DNA of 22,859 nt, from the NCBI GenBank assembly GCA_047975205.1, contig JBKEDC010000007.1:1-22859 (forward strand), in the 5' to 3' direction. The position numbers and the translations under genes are program-made. Positions 7,590 to 15,306 of this stretch are shown here, one piece after another (position 1 is the first letter of the stretch; each line of letters begins with the position of its first letter). The notes beneath the pieces are model-generated. The model was given only the letters and a program-made list of their open reading frames with translations. It was not told the DNA's origin and made no database searches. This DNA is from JBKEDC01 sp047975205 (GTDB lineage Bacteria > Bacteroidota > Bacteroidia > Bacteroidales > Prolixibacteraceae).

Positions 7590-9077
7590 TTATAGTTCGC
7601 AATATTTGCCATCATCCACTAAATTCTTACACGGGTATCGCCATTTACCATTCTCAATAAGTCTATCGGAAACATTTGGTCCCCATGTACCTGCCGGATA
7701 GCCGTAAATAGGGATGTCAGAATTAGCTGCCCATTCATCAAGAATAGGTTGCACAAATTCCCAAGCTTTAATGACTGTATCTCCACGCGCATATAGCGTG
7801 GCATCGCCTTGCATACAATCTAGTAATAAACGCTCATAGGCTGTTGGTAAATGTTGTTCTGTCAATTCATCATATCGAAAGCTCATGTCGGCACGCTGCA
7901 TACGAAAACCTGCTCCCGGTATCTTCATTCCCATTTTCAATAAAATGCCTTCATCCGGTTGAATGCGAATAATCAGCTGATTGCTATAAGACATTTTGTC
8001 AAGTTGTTCGCCAAATAGATGATGAGGGGTTTGCTTAAAATGGATAACTACCTCTGTCACTCGCGTAGGCATTTGCTTCCCCGTGCGAATGTAAAATGGC
8101 ACTCCTCCCCACCGCCAATTGTCGATAAAAAACTTCATGGCAAAAAACGTTTCTGTTCTACTATCAGCTACAACTCCATGCTCTTCCCGATAGGCTCTCA
8201 CTTCTTCTCCTTTAATACTTGATCGTGTATATTGTCCTCTTACAACATGATTGATAACAGCTTCTTTAGTGAAAGGGCGGAATGATTGAAAAACTTTCAA
8301 CACCTCATTACGAATAGCATCTGCATTTATCACAACCGGAGGCTCCATGGCAACCATTCCGACCAGTTGCAGTAAATGATTCTGCACCATATCTCGCATA
8401 GCTCCTGAGTGATCATAATATCCGCCTCGCTTTTCAACACCTAAACTTTCGGATGAGGTAATTTCTATTCGTTCTATAAAGTTATGATTCCATATCGGTT
8501 CAAATATGCCATTACCGAAACGAGTTACTAACATATTTTGCACTGTTTCTTTACCTAAGTAATGATCTATTCTATAAATCTGCTTTTCCTCAAAGTAACT
8601 AAGCAACTGTGTGTTTAGTTCTTTTGCTGATGCCAAATTGACTCCGAAAGGTTTTTCTACAATCACTCTACGGAATCCATCAATTTGCCCATTCAAATCT
8701 ACAAATGCTAAAGCTTCAGGAATAATACGGTATAGTCTAGGGGGTGTCGAGAGATAAAAAATATAATTTTCAGCTATTTTATATTCTTTGGTCAGAATGT
8801 TCAGTTTGTCGTGCAAAATAGGATAATCATACTTATCGTCAGTTTGCAACTGCTGATAAAAAAGTAAGTTTAAGAAATTTACATCAGCATCAGGCAAAAA
8901 TTCAACTACATACTGGCGAAATTGCTCATCAGTCATAGTTGTTCTACTCACTCCTAAAACTGCAAACGGCTTTGGAAGTAAGCCTTGTTTATACAGCTCA
9001 TAAAGAGCCGGAATAAGCTTTCTTTTTGTTAAATCGCCAGATGCGCCGAATATTATTAATACCTGTGATGCTATCAT
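7590..9077 (-). CDS. zwf: Glucose-6-phosphate 1-dehydrogenase
   Basis: This cytoplasmic enzyme oxidises glucose 6-phosphate to 6-phosphogluconolactone with NAD(P)+, the first step of the oxidative pentose phosphate pathway. The 495-residue length is normal. The N-terminal Rossmann domain has GASGDLTKRK (residues 11-20), then EKPFG (141-145). The substrate motif RIDHYLGKETVQN starts at 169, with Asp171 and His172. The block YYDHSGAMRDMVQNH follows, with His234 as the likely catalytic base. The C-terminal half has the expected FYIRTGKQMPTR and YERLLLDCMQGD motifs. The start at 9077 places the glycine-rich loop at the usual distance. The gene follows the PPTase gene by 56 bp and may be read from the same operon. 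In many Bacteroidales zwf is next to gnd and pgl; neither is adjacent here. Residues deciding NADP or NAD preference were not resolved. Confidence 0.97.
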   Translation of the reverse strand: MIASQVLIIFGASGDLTKRKLIPALYELYKQGLLPKPFAVLGVSRTTMTDEQFRQYVVEFLPDADVNFLNLLFYQQLQTDDKYDYPILHDKLNILTKEYKIAENYIFYLSTPPRLYRIIPEALAFVDLNGQIDGFRRVIVEKPFGVNLASAKELNTQLLSYFEEKQIYRIDHYLGKETVQNMLVTRFGNGIFEPIWNHNFIERIEITSSESLGVEKRGGYYDHSGAMRDMVQNHLLQLVGMVAMEPPVVINADAIRNEVLKVFQSFRPFTKEAVINHVVRGQYTRSSIKGEEVRAYREEHGVVADSRTETFFAMKFFIDNWRWGGVPFYIRTGKQMPTRVTEVVIHFKQTPHHLFGEQLDKMSYSNQLIIRIQPDEGILLKMGMKIPGAGFRMQRADMSFRYDELTEQHLPTAYERLLLDCMQGDATLYARGDTVIKAWEFVQPILDEWAANSDIPIYGYPAGTWGPNVSDRLIENGKWRYPCKNLVDDGKYCEL

Positions 9078-9133
9078 GATATACTTTTATATTTACTTTT
9101 GCCATGAAAACAATAAAGGTGAACATAAGTTTG

Positions 9134-9751
9134 CTATGTATGCTCTACTACACACAAAATAATTTGCTGTCCAAAATCCATACGCAGCAACTCGAAGGTA
9201 GAATTGGGGCGGTAATCTACCGTTACGCTTATTGCATTCTCAATTTCATGAATATAGACATCCGTATATGGATTCAACTCGGGCATAGGCACGCCTATTA
9301 CCTTATACATTGCCTCTTTTATGCACCAAAAATAAGCTAAACCATCGGGGATACTTTGCGCTATCTTCTGTTCTTGAGGCAATAAATATTTATGGGCTAT
9401 CCCTCGGAAATTTCTAGTCTTAGTTTCAATATCCAGACCAACATTTTTATCAGGATGCAAGAATATGCCTACTGAGTTTTTAGAATGACTAATTGATATG
9501 TATTTATAGCGCACATCATTAACAAACGGTTTTCCTTGCTCATTATAATAAATCTTTGAGGAATCTAAATCTACTGTATTGAGCAATCGCTGTATGGCAA
9601 TCCATTCCTTTTTCCTTTTATTACTATTTAATCGCATAAAAGCAGGATAGTAGCGATATTTAATGGCCCATTTCTTAAATTCTGCATCGTCAGTAAGAGA
9701 CCAACTTAGCATAACTCCGCCACCTATTTCTATATGATGTTCCAAAGACAT
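9134..9751 (-). CDS. Sfp-type 4'-phosphopantetheinyl transferase
   Basis: The protein transfers the phosphopantetheine arm of coenzyme A to a serine of a carrier protein, making it active. Its 205 residues fit a compact Sfp-type pseudodimer. Visible motifs are GKPFV (73-77), ISISHSKN (86-92), VGLDIE with the Mg2+-binding Asp107 and Glu109, and FWCIKEAMYKVIG with Glu146 and Lys150. It is the last gene of the tight mutY-ssb-gldE-gldD run, starting 6 bp after gldD. The carrier-protein target cannot be told from the window; it could be fatty-acid ACP or a secondary-metabolite or aryl-polyene carrier. A start at 9751 leaves a short N-terminus before MLSWSLTDD; the internal Met14 is possible but less likely given the packing with gldD. 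Confidence 0.92.
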   Translation of the reverse strand: MSLEHHIEIGGGVMLSWSLTDDAEFKKWAIKYRYYPAFMRLNSNKRKKEWIAIQRLLNTVDLDSSKIYYNEQGKPFVNDVRYKYISISHSKNSVGIFLHPDKNVGLDIETKTRNFRGIAHKYLLPQEQKIAQSIPDGLAYFWCIKEAMYKVIGVPMPELNPYTDVYIHEIENAISVTVDYRPNSTFELLRMDFGQQIILCVVEHT

Positions 9752-9757
9752 AGGCTA

Positions 9758-10324
9758 TTATTTATTTGTCCATTGAAATGTTTCTATCAGATGTACGATG
9801 TCAGCCTCATAAAAATCAATTACGGGCTGAATGCTATCGATATTTGGCACCTCTCTGATATAAAAAGCTCCTCGGATAAAATTTTGCGTACTATCTGTTA
9901 AAAAAAATTGCATTGGAGAGGCTGCATTTCCCTTTATTCTATACACGATGCCATACACTTGATTAGTCGGATTAGTATATAGTTGTTCGTCGATGGCATC
10001 AGCCTTAATACTATGATCGTAGGCTAATCTTCTAGCTTCTTCAATATGTTTATCCAAATCATTATGCAGCAACTCATAACTTATATGAATATCTGCGTTA
10101 TTAACTGGAGCCGTCAAATTAATCCATATTTGTCCTTCGGGAGCCATCAATTTATTGACTTTCGTATAGTCTGCCTTCTCAAATGAGAATGGAAACTGGC
10201 CACATAGGTCTGAATACATTTTGTGCGAAAATGTTATTCTAAAATAAGCTTTCGGCTTAGGGATATATGATTCCTGACAAGCAGCCAAACACAAAGCAAA
10301 TATAATTAAAAGAAATCTACACAT
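9758..10324 (-). CDS. gldD: GldD-family lipoprotein
   Basis: This 188-residue protein begins with a lipoprotein signal peptide ending in the lipobox LAAC (Cys16). The family signature follows directly: YIPKPKAYFRITF, then CGQFPFSFEKADY. The rest (for example INLTAPVNNADIHISYELL, a helical EEARRLAYDHSIKADAI stretch and FFLTDSTQNFIRGAFYI) fits the family along its full length. In Flavobacterium johnsoniae GldD is needed for gliding. Non-gliding Bacteroidales keep gldD and gldE, so here the job is probably a general envelope function, and no other gliding gene is present in the window. It overlaps neither neighbour: 6 bp separate it from gldE upstream and 6 bp from the PPTase gene downstream, which supports an operon. 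Confidence 0.93.
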   Translation of the reverse strand: MCRFLLIIFALCLAACQESYIPKPKAYFRITFSHKMYSDLCGQFPFSFEKADYTKVNKLMAPEGQIWINLTAPVNNADIHISYELLHNDLDKHIEEARRLAYDHSIKADAIDEQLYTNPTNQVYGIVYRIKGNAASPMQFFLTDSTQNFIRGAFYIREVPNIDSIQPVIDFYEADIVHLIETFQWTNK

Positions 10325-10330
10325 GAGTTA

Positions 10331-11650
10331 TTATTTGATTTCCACTTTAATTTTTTTAATTCGGCGATTGTCTACAGAATCTATAATAAAAATCAGATTC
10401 TCATACTCAATCCTAGTGTGTTGTTTAGGAATCTCACCTTTTATCTCCAAAATTAATCCTGCCAACGTATCTGCCACCCCTTTTATTTTAGAGAAAAGAG
10501 CTACATCTACATGAGTTACTTTGCAAAAATCATCAATAAGAGTTTTTCCTTCAAACAAGAATTTATTCTCACTAATTTGAGTAAAGAAACTTTGATCTTC
10601 GTCATACTCATCTGATATATCTCCCACTATTTCCTCCAGAATATCTTCAAGAGTTACTATTCCGGAATTTCCTCCATATTCATCAACCACGATAGCTAAA
10701 TGTACTTTATTTCTTTGAAAGTCTTCTAATAAATCATCAATCTTCTTCGACTCCGGTACGAAAAATGGTGGTCGAATAATCTCTTGCCATTTAAAATCTC
10801 CTTCTTTATTTAAATATGGTAGTAAGTCTTTAATATACAGCACTCCTCTAATATTATCGTGATTATCTTCAAAAACAGGAATCCGAGAATAACCTGAATC
10901 ATTGATAATATTTACCAGACAGTCAATTGTTTCATTTATATCTACTGATTGCACATCAACACGCGGGCGCATAATTTCTTCAGCAGTCTTATTTCCAAAA
11001 CTAACAATTCCCTCAAGAATTTCTTTGTCATTAGTTAGTTCTTGATCATCTGTTAACTCTAATGCGTGAGAAAGTTCATCAACAGAAATATTTGCAGTTT
11101 GTTTTCTCTGCATTCGTTTATTAACTACAGAAGTGGAGCGTATTAGTATTCTATTTATAGGGGCGAAGAATTTACCTAACAAGAACAGGGGCATAGCCAT
11201 TACCTTAGCCACAGCCATTGTATTTTTAGCGGCATAAACTTTAGGAATAACTTCACCAAAAAGTAGCAAAAAGAAAGTCACGACAACCACCTGAAAAAGA
11301 AAGCCCAACACCGGAGCTTGAGTAAAGTCCAACAAACTATCCATGGCATAGCTAGACAATATTACTACTCCAACATTCACGAAGTTATTAGTCACTAATA
11401 TAGTTGCCAAAAGATTATCAGGCTGGGCTAGATTATCCAACACAAGATTACCTTTTTTATCATTATCAGAGCTTAATTGTTGTCTATCGCTCGGACTGAG
11501 CGAGAAATAGGCCACTTCTGACCCTGAAACAAGAGCTGAAACAATAAGTAAAAAAACAATCACAAGTAAACTTACAATTGTCCCCAATGTAAGAACATGA
11601 AACTGCACATTCCATGAAATAGCTAAAATGGATAAAGGTTCTATCTCCAA
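10331..11650 (-). CDS. gldE: GldE-family CNNM/CBS-pair membrane protein
   Basis: The protein is 439 residues long. The N-terminal part is a CNNM (DUF21) membrane domain with hydrophobic segments at about 20-43, 84-103 and 113-132 and a further one near 145-165. It includes the SGSEVAYFSLS and FGEVIPK motifs typical of the family. A CBS pair follows (about 225-345; EEIMRPRVDV, SRIPVFEDN, GVLYIKDLL, HLAIVVDEYGG, GIVTLEDILEEIVGDI). A C-terminal CorC/HlyC domain completes the protein. Relatives are linked to Mg2+/Co2+ export or resistance, and GldE is linked to gliding in flavobacteria; the activity here is not proved. It lies 15 bp after ssb and 6 bp before gldD, the conserved order in Bacteroidales. 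Confidence 0.94.
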   Translation of the reverse strand: MEIEPLSILAISWNVQFHVLTLGTIVSLLVIVFLLIVSALVSGSEVAYFSLSPSDRQQLSSDNDKKGNLVLDNLAQPDNLLATILVTNNFVNVGVVILSSYAMDSLLDFTQAPVLGFLFQVVVVTFFLLLFGEVIPKVYAAKNTMAVAKVMAMPLFLLGKFFAPINRILIRSTSVVNKRMQRKQTANISVDELSHALELTDDQELTNDKEILEGIVSFGNKTAEEIMRPRVDVQSVDINETIDCLVNIINDSGYSRIPVFEDNHDNIRGVLYIKDLLPYLNKEGDFKWQEIIRPPFFVPESKKIDDLLEDFQRNKVHLAIVVDEYGGNSGIVTLEDILEEIVGDISDEYDEDQSFFTQISENKFLFEGKTLIDDFCKVTHVDVALFSKIKGVADTLAGLILEIKGEIPKQHTRIEYENLIFIIDSVDNRRIKKIKVEIK

Positions 11651-11665
11651 AATATATAATTTATA

Positions 11666-12079
11666 TTAAAATGGCAAGTCATCATCTTCAGCCTGACTAA
11701 GATCCGGCTTAGGGGTTGCTTGTGGTTGAGGTAACGTTGCATCTGAATTTGCACGAGTATCCAGCATCTCCAAATTATCTGCATAAATTTCCGTTGTATA
11801 ACGCTTATTCCCATCTTTATCTGTCCATTCGCGAGTGCGCAAACGGCCTTCAACATATAGCTTAGATCCTTTTTTCACATACTTTTCAACCACCGATGCC
11901 AAGCCTCGCCATACCACAATACGATGCCATTCCGTATTTTCTACCTTATTACCATCCTTACCTGTATAACGCTCTGTCGTAGCTAAACTGAAATTAGCTA
12001 CTGCTACATTCTGCTCCAAGTATTTTACTTCAGGATCTTGTCCCACATTACCAATAAGTATAACTTTATTTACTGCCAT
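11666..12079 (-). CDS. ssb: Single-stranded DNA-binding protein
   Basis: SSB coats single-stranded DNA during replication, repair and recombination. The 137-residue protein has a complete OB fold (MAVNKVILIGNVGQDPEV, TEWHRIVVW, GSKLYVEGRLRTREW, about residues 1-107). A short disordered tail rich in Pro and Gln ends in the acidic partner-binding tip DDDLPF. Length and tip are normal for Bacteroidales. The start at 12079 is fixed by the conserved MxxNKVILIGN opening. It follows mutY by 49 bp and precedes gldE by 15 bp, so it is likely read from the mutY promoter. Confidence 0.97.
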   Translation of the reverse strand: MAVNKVILIGNVGQDPEVKYLEQNVAVANFSLATTERYTGKDGNKVENTEWHRIVVWRGLASVVEKYVKKGSKLYVEGRLRTREWTDKDGNKRYTTEIYADNLEMLDTRANSDATLPQPQATPKPDLSQAEDDDLPF

Positions 12080-12128
12080 AATTTAAGTTCTTAGTTTCAG
12101 ATGCCAATTTAAGATTTTAAAAGTTACA

Positions 12129-13202
12129 TTACAAATCTTCGCTTAAAATTCGTTCTATTTCTTTCTCTATGGGTTTTGGAACTGCAAAACTAGCAATATC
12201 GAACAAATCAATCGACATTATTTTGTCGTTTACATGCTTTTCGAGCAAAGACTCTATATAAATAAATCGGTAGTAAATATGCTGATGACTTAATACCTGT
12301 TTTTTCCACTGACTAATATTCAATAAATTAGATGTTTGTAGATGAAGGGGTGAAAAGTGTGTTATTTCTTTAATCAATTCCTCGTCTGCTAAACGCTTTG
12401 TGGTTTCTAATAATGGAAATTCATATAATCCTTGCCAAATATCTTTAGCATCACGGCGTTGTATCAACACGTTATTATTTTGCCTCGCTACGATATAGTT
12501 AAAGTAGCGAGATCTAATCTTAGTTTTATTCTTTTTAATCGGATAATTACTTACCATATCTTTTCTTTTTGCTTCGCACATACTAATTAATGGACATTCA
12601 GAGCACTTAGGAGATTTTGGCGTACAAACAAGAGCTCCAAAATCCATTATGGCCTGATTATAGATAGCCGGATCTTCTTTATCTAAGTATTTCTGTGCCA
12701 GTTTGGTTATTATTTTCTTACCAACTGCAGTATCTACAGGTTCTTCAATAGCAAATAGACGCGAAAATACACGCATAACATTACCATCAACCACTGCGTA
12801 TGGCAAATCATAAGCAAAACTCAGAATGGCTGCCGCTGTATAATCGCCTACTCCTTTTAGGATACGAATTTTTTTATAATCTGAAGGAAATATTCCACTA
12901 TGTTCCTCCACTATAGTTTGAGCAGCTACTTGCATATTTCGAGCTCGACTATAATAACCCAAACCTTGCCAAAGTTTAAGCACCTCATCCTGATCGGCTC
13001 GGGCAAAATCGTAAACCGTAGGGTATTGCGTCATAAACTGATAGAAGTAAGGTAGCCCTTGCTCAACTCTCGTTTGCTGTAAGATAATCTCCGACAACCA
13101 AATAGCATATGCATCTTTCGTATCTCGCCAAGGCAAATCTCGTTTATTATCGGCATACCAACTACATAGAGCTGCAGTCATTTCGTATAAATCATTATCC
13201 AT
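12129..13202 (-). CDS. mutY: A/G-specific adenine glycosylase MutY
   Basis: MutY removes adenine mispaired with 8-oxoguanine. The protein has 357 residues. The catalytic domain shows LPWRDTKDAYAIWLSEIILQ with catalytic Glu38, WQGLGYYSRARN, the helix-hairpin-helix ILKGVGDYTAAAI with Tyr121, and VVDGNVMRVFSR with Asp139. The 4Fe-4S ligands Cys193, Cys200, Cys203 and Cys209 have the normal C-x6-C-x2-C-x5-C spacing. The C-terminal third is the NUDIX-like 8-oxoG recognition domain (NVLIQRRDAKDIWQGLYEFPLLE). It heads a leftward operon with ssb, gldE, gldD and the PPTase gene. A candidate promoter sits very close to the assigned ATG, so Met8 (about 13181) is an alternative start that would still keep all motifs. 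Confidence 0.97.
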   Translation of the reverse strand: MDNDLYEMTAALCSWYADNKRDLPWRDTKDAYAIWLSEIILQQTRVEQGLPYFYQFMTQYPTVYDFARADQDEVLKLWQGLGYYSRARNMQVAAQTIVEEHSGIFPSDYKKIRILKGVGDYTAAAILSFAYDLPYAVVDGNVMRVFSRLFAIEEPVDTAVGKKIITKLAQKYLDKEDPAIYNQAIMDFGALVCTPKSPKCSECPLISMCEAKRKDMVSNYPIKKNKTKIRSRYFNYIVARQNNNVLIQRRDAKDIWQGLYEFPLLETTKRLADEELIKEITHFSPLHLQTSNLLNISQWKKQVLSHQHIYYRFIYIESLLEKHVNDKIMSIDLFDIASFAVPKPIEKEIERILSEDL

Positions 13203-13209
13203 TAGTGTG

Positions 13210-13243
13210 CAAATGTAAATTATTATGCTGTATCTATTGCAAA
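13210..13243 (-). promoter_or_regulatory. Candidate mutY operon promoter
   Basis: Minus-strand TACATTTG at 13217-13210 matches the Bacteroides -7 box TAnnTTTG, and TTTG at 13243-13240 could be the -33 box. Their spacing is 22 nt, one more than the usual 19-21. Transcription would start only a few bases before the assigned mutY ATG at 13202, implying a nearly leaderless message or the later start at Met8. Confidence 0.38.
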
Positions 13244-13263
13244 AAAAGATATTTTTATAAATT

Positions 13264-14139
13264 ATGGCTACCTTAGCGAGTCAGTTTAAGAAACAGCTAA
13301 TGAATATGAATGTGAGAATGGAACCGATAGACCTAAGAAAGCTTTTTAGAGCTAAGAATCCGGGAATAGCAAAATGGATTCCACAATTCGTATATAATTA
13401 TATTGACAGGATTGTACATATCGATGAAACCAATGAAATCATCGCAAAATATGGACATTTACGAGGTGCAGATTTTGCTTCAGCCATTGTAAAACACTTC
13501 AATGTAAAAGAAGATATCATAGGATTAGAAAATATCCCTACTGAGGGACGTTTCATTTTTGCTGCCAACCACCCACTTGGCGGATTTGACGCCATGTTAT
13601 TAATGAATGAAGTAACAAAACATCTTGGTGGAGAATTTAGATTTCTTGCCAATGATATTTTAACTGCAATTAAACCTCTCGAAGATGTGTTTATACCAAT
13701 TAATAAATTCGGAACTAAAAGCAGAAACGCAGCCCGACTTAGTCAGGAAGCTTATGATTCTAACAAACAAATATTAATATTTCCTGCCGGATTAAACAGC
13801 AGAAAAATAGACGGTAAGATACAAGATACCGAATGGCACAAACATTTCATTCAAAAGTCTATTGAACACAAGCGCGATGTCATATTAGTACACATCGACG
13901 GAAAAAACTCCAACTTTTTCTATAATCTTTCAAATTTCCGCCGTGCTATAGGTATTAAATGGAATCTGGAAATGTTTTACTTAGCCGATGAGTTTTTTAA
14001 ACAAAGAGGAAGAACATTTCAATTAACTTTTAGCAAGCCCATCCCCTACAACACATTCGATAAGTCAAAATCACAAAAGGCATGGGCAAAAGAGCTTCGA
14101 AACAGGTTATTTGAATTACCTACTAAGATTAAGAAATAA
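13264..14139 (+). CDS. glsA: GlsA-like O-acyltransferase (PlsC superfamily, glycine lipid synthesis)
   Basis: This 291-residue protein belongs to the lysophospholipid acyltransferase superfamily. It has the catalytic NHPLGGFD (102-109, His103 and Asp109), a substrate-loop block with RFLANDIL (126-133) and FIPINKFG, and FPAGLNSRK (173-181) in the place of the FPEG-type motif. No signal peptide or strong membrane span is evident, so it is probably membrane-associated at the inner face. The next gene is an N-acyltransferase of the OlsB/hemolysin type. In Bacteroides thetaiotaomicron such a pair (GlsB then GlsA) makes glycine lipids: GlsB N-acylates glycine with a 3-hydroxy fatty acid, and GlsA adds a second acyl chain to the hydroxyl. 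I infer the same role from the pairing and motifs; a role in ordinary phosphatidic acid synthesis is the alternative. The start at 13264 is the first ATG, 61 bp from the divergent mutY. Confidence 0.85.
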   Translation: MATLASQFKKQLMNMNVRMEPIDLRKLFRAKNPGIAKWIPQFVYNYIDRIVHIDETNEIIAKYGHLRGADFASAIVKHFNVKEDIIGLENIPTEGRFIFAANHPLGGFDAMLLMNEVTKHLGGEFRFLANDILTAIKPLEDVFIPINKFGTKSRNAARLSQEAYDSNKQILIFPAGLNSRKIDGKIQDTEWHKHFIQKSIEHKRDVILVHIDGKNSNFFYNLSNFRRAIGIKWNLEMFYLADEFFKQRGRTFQLTFSKPIPYNTFDKSKSQKAWAKELRNRLFELPTKIKK

Positions 14140-14223
14140 TATTTTGCAAACATACATATCTTTAATTTTCTATTTGCAAACAACATTAAACTAATATTTA
14201 ATAAAATAACAGTACATATTTAT

Positions 14224-14231
14224 TAGATTTG
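14224..14231 (+). promoter_or_regulatory. Candidate -7 promoter box for the glsB-like gene
   Basis: TAGATTTG matches TAnnTTTG and lies 31 nt before the ATG at 14263, a plausible leader length. No TTTG is seen at the -33 distance. With the 123-bp gap after the glsA-like gene, it suggests the second gene can be transcribed separately. Confidence 0.38.
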
Positions 14232-14262
14232 TCACTGCTAAAAATTATCAACGTATTAGTTT

Positions 14263-15222
14263 ATGAAAAAAATTGCAGCACCACTATCGAAGGAAGCTAT
14301 TATGGCTGAACTATCACCTGATAAAATGCTTCGTAAAACAAACAAAGGTGCCAACGAAATATACGTCGTTACATACCACGACTCGCCGAATATTATGCAT
14401 GAAATTGGTCGGCTTCGAGAAATTACATTTCGCGAAGCCGGAGGCGGAACCGGCAAAGAAATCGACATTGATAAATATGATACTCAAGAGAATTGTTACA
14501 AACAACTTATTGTTTGGAATCCTGATGACAAAGAGATATTAGGAGGATATCGATATATGCTGGGTAATGAGATTGAAATGGATGAAAATGGTGATCCGCT
14601 GATGGCTACCGGTCGTTTATTTCACTTTACCGAAGAATTTAAAACCGATTATCTACCATATACCATAGAGCTAGGTCGATCATTCGTGCAACCTATATAT
14701 CAATCGAGCAGAGCAGGAGCCAAAGCTTTATTCGCCTTAGATAACCTATGGGATGGGTTAGGTGCACTCACTGTTGACCATCCTGAGATAAAGTATTTCA
14801 TGGGAAAAGTCACTATGTATACTCACTTTAATGTGGAAGCTAGAAATCTCATCTTGTATTTTTATGAAAAATACTTCTATGATCACGACCGTATAATTTA
14901 TCCTAAAAATCCAATGACTGTTGATATGGATAGAACAGCCATGGGAATTCTTTTTAGCGGTAAAAACTATCAAGAAAATTATAAAACCTTAGTAAGTGAG
15001 GTTAGAAGACGTGGTGAAAATATACCTCCATTAGTTAATGCCTACATGAATTTAAGCCCCACCATGCGCACATTTGGCACCATACTAAATGAACACTTCG
15101 GAGGAGTGGAAGAAACTGGAATTATCCTTACCATCAAGGATATCTACAATGCCAAAGTTGACCGACACATTGAAACTTACATCAGACAAAAAGATGACGA
15201 CGACTTTCCCGAAGTAAGTTAG
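14263..15222 (+). CDS. glsB: GlsB-like N-acyltransferase (GNAT/hemolysin family, glycine lipid synthesis)
   Basis: This 319-residue protein closely resembles my memory of the Bacteroides GlsB (formerly putative hemolysin) sequence. Visible conserved blocks are IMHEIGRLREITFREAGGGT (about residues 45-64), KQLIVWNPDDKEILGGYRYM, YTIELGRSFVQPIYQSSRAG and ALDNLWDGLGALTVDHPEIK. These are the acyl-donor and catalytic blocks of the OlsB-type GNAT family. Known reaction of the family: transfer of a 3-hydroxyacyl chain from acyl-ACP to an amino acid, glycine in Bacteroides. The product is then O-acylated by GlsA, encoded just upstream on the same strand. The old hemolysin label has no support as a toxin. 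The start at 14263 (MKKIAAPLSKEA) agrees with the family's N-terminus. The transcript ends at a strong inverted repeat immediately downstream. Confidence 0.87.
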   Translation: MKKIAAPLSKEAIMAELSPDKMLRKTNKGANEIYVVTYHDSPNIMHEIGRLREITFREAGGGTGKEIDIDKYDTQENCYKQLIVWNPDDKEILGGYRYMLGNEIEMDENGDPLMATGRLFHFTEEFKTDYLPYTIELGRSFVQPIYQSSRAGAKALFALDNLWDGLGALTVDHPEIKYFMGKVTMYTHFNVEARNLILYFYEKYFYDHDRIIYPKNPMTVDMDRTAMGILFSGKNYQENYKTLVSEVRRRGENIPPLVNAYMNLSPTMRTFGTILNEHFGGVEETGIILTIKDIYNAKVDRHIETYIRQKDDDDFPEVS

Positions 15223-15231
15223 GAATAGGGA

Positions 15232-15289
15232 AATAATACATACAGAAAAGAGTAAGCCTAACAGCTTACTCTTTTCTGTATGTATTATT
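15232..15289. terminator. Perfect 26-bp inverted repeat, bidirectional terminator
   Basis: Positions 15232-15257 pair with 15264-15289 without a mismatch around the 6-nt loop CTAACA. The stem core is AGAAAAGAGTAAGC against GCTTACTCTTTTCT. It begins 9 nt after the glsB-like stop and ends 17 nt before the stop of the convergent zinc-ribbon gene. Both outer ends are A/T-rich (AATAATAC on one side, TATTATTAATC on the other), so it can terminate both transcripts. Confidence 0.88.
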
Positions 15290-15306
15290 AATCTCTTTTA
15301 TTTTTC

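Noticed and set aside
9104..9340. 78-codon rightward frame preceded by TACTTTTG, a -7-like box
   Set aside because: It lies antisense to the 3' part of the PPTase gene, the box is 3 bases from the ATG, and the peptide has no family features.
14273..14542. 89-codon frame overlapping the start of the glsB-like gene
   Set aside because: It is a +1 shadow of a well conserved gene and has no independent evidence.
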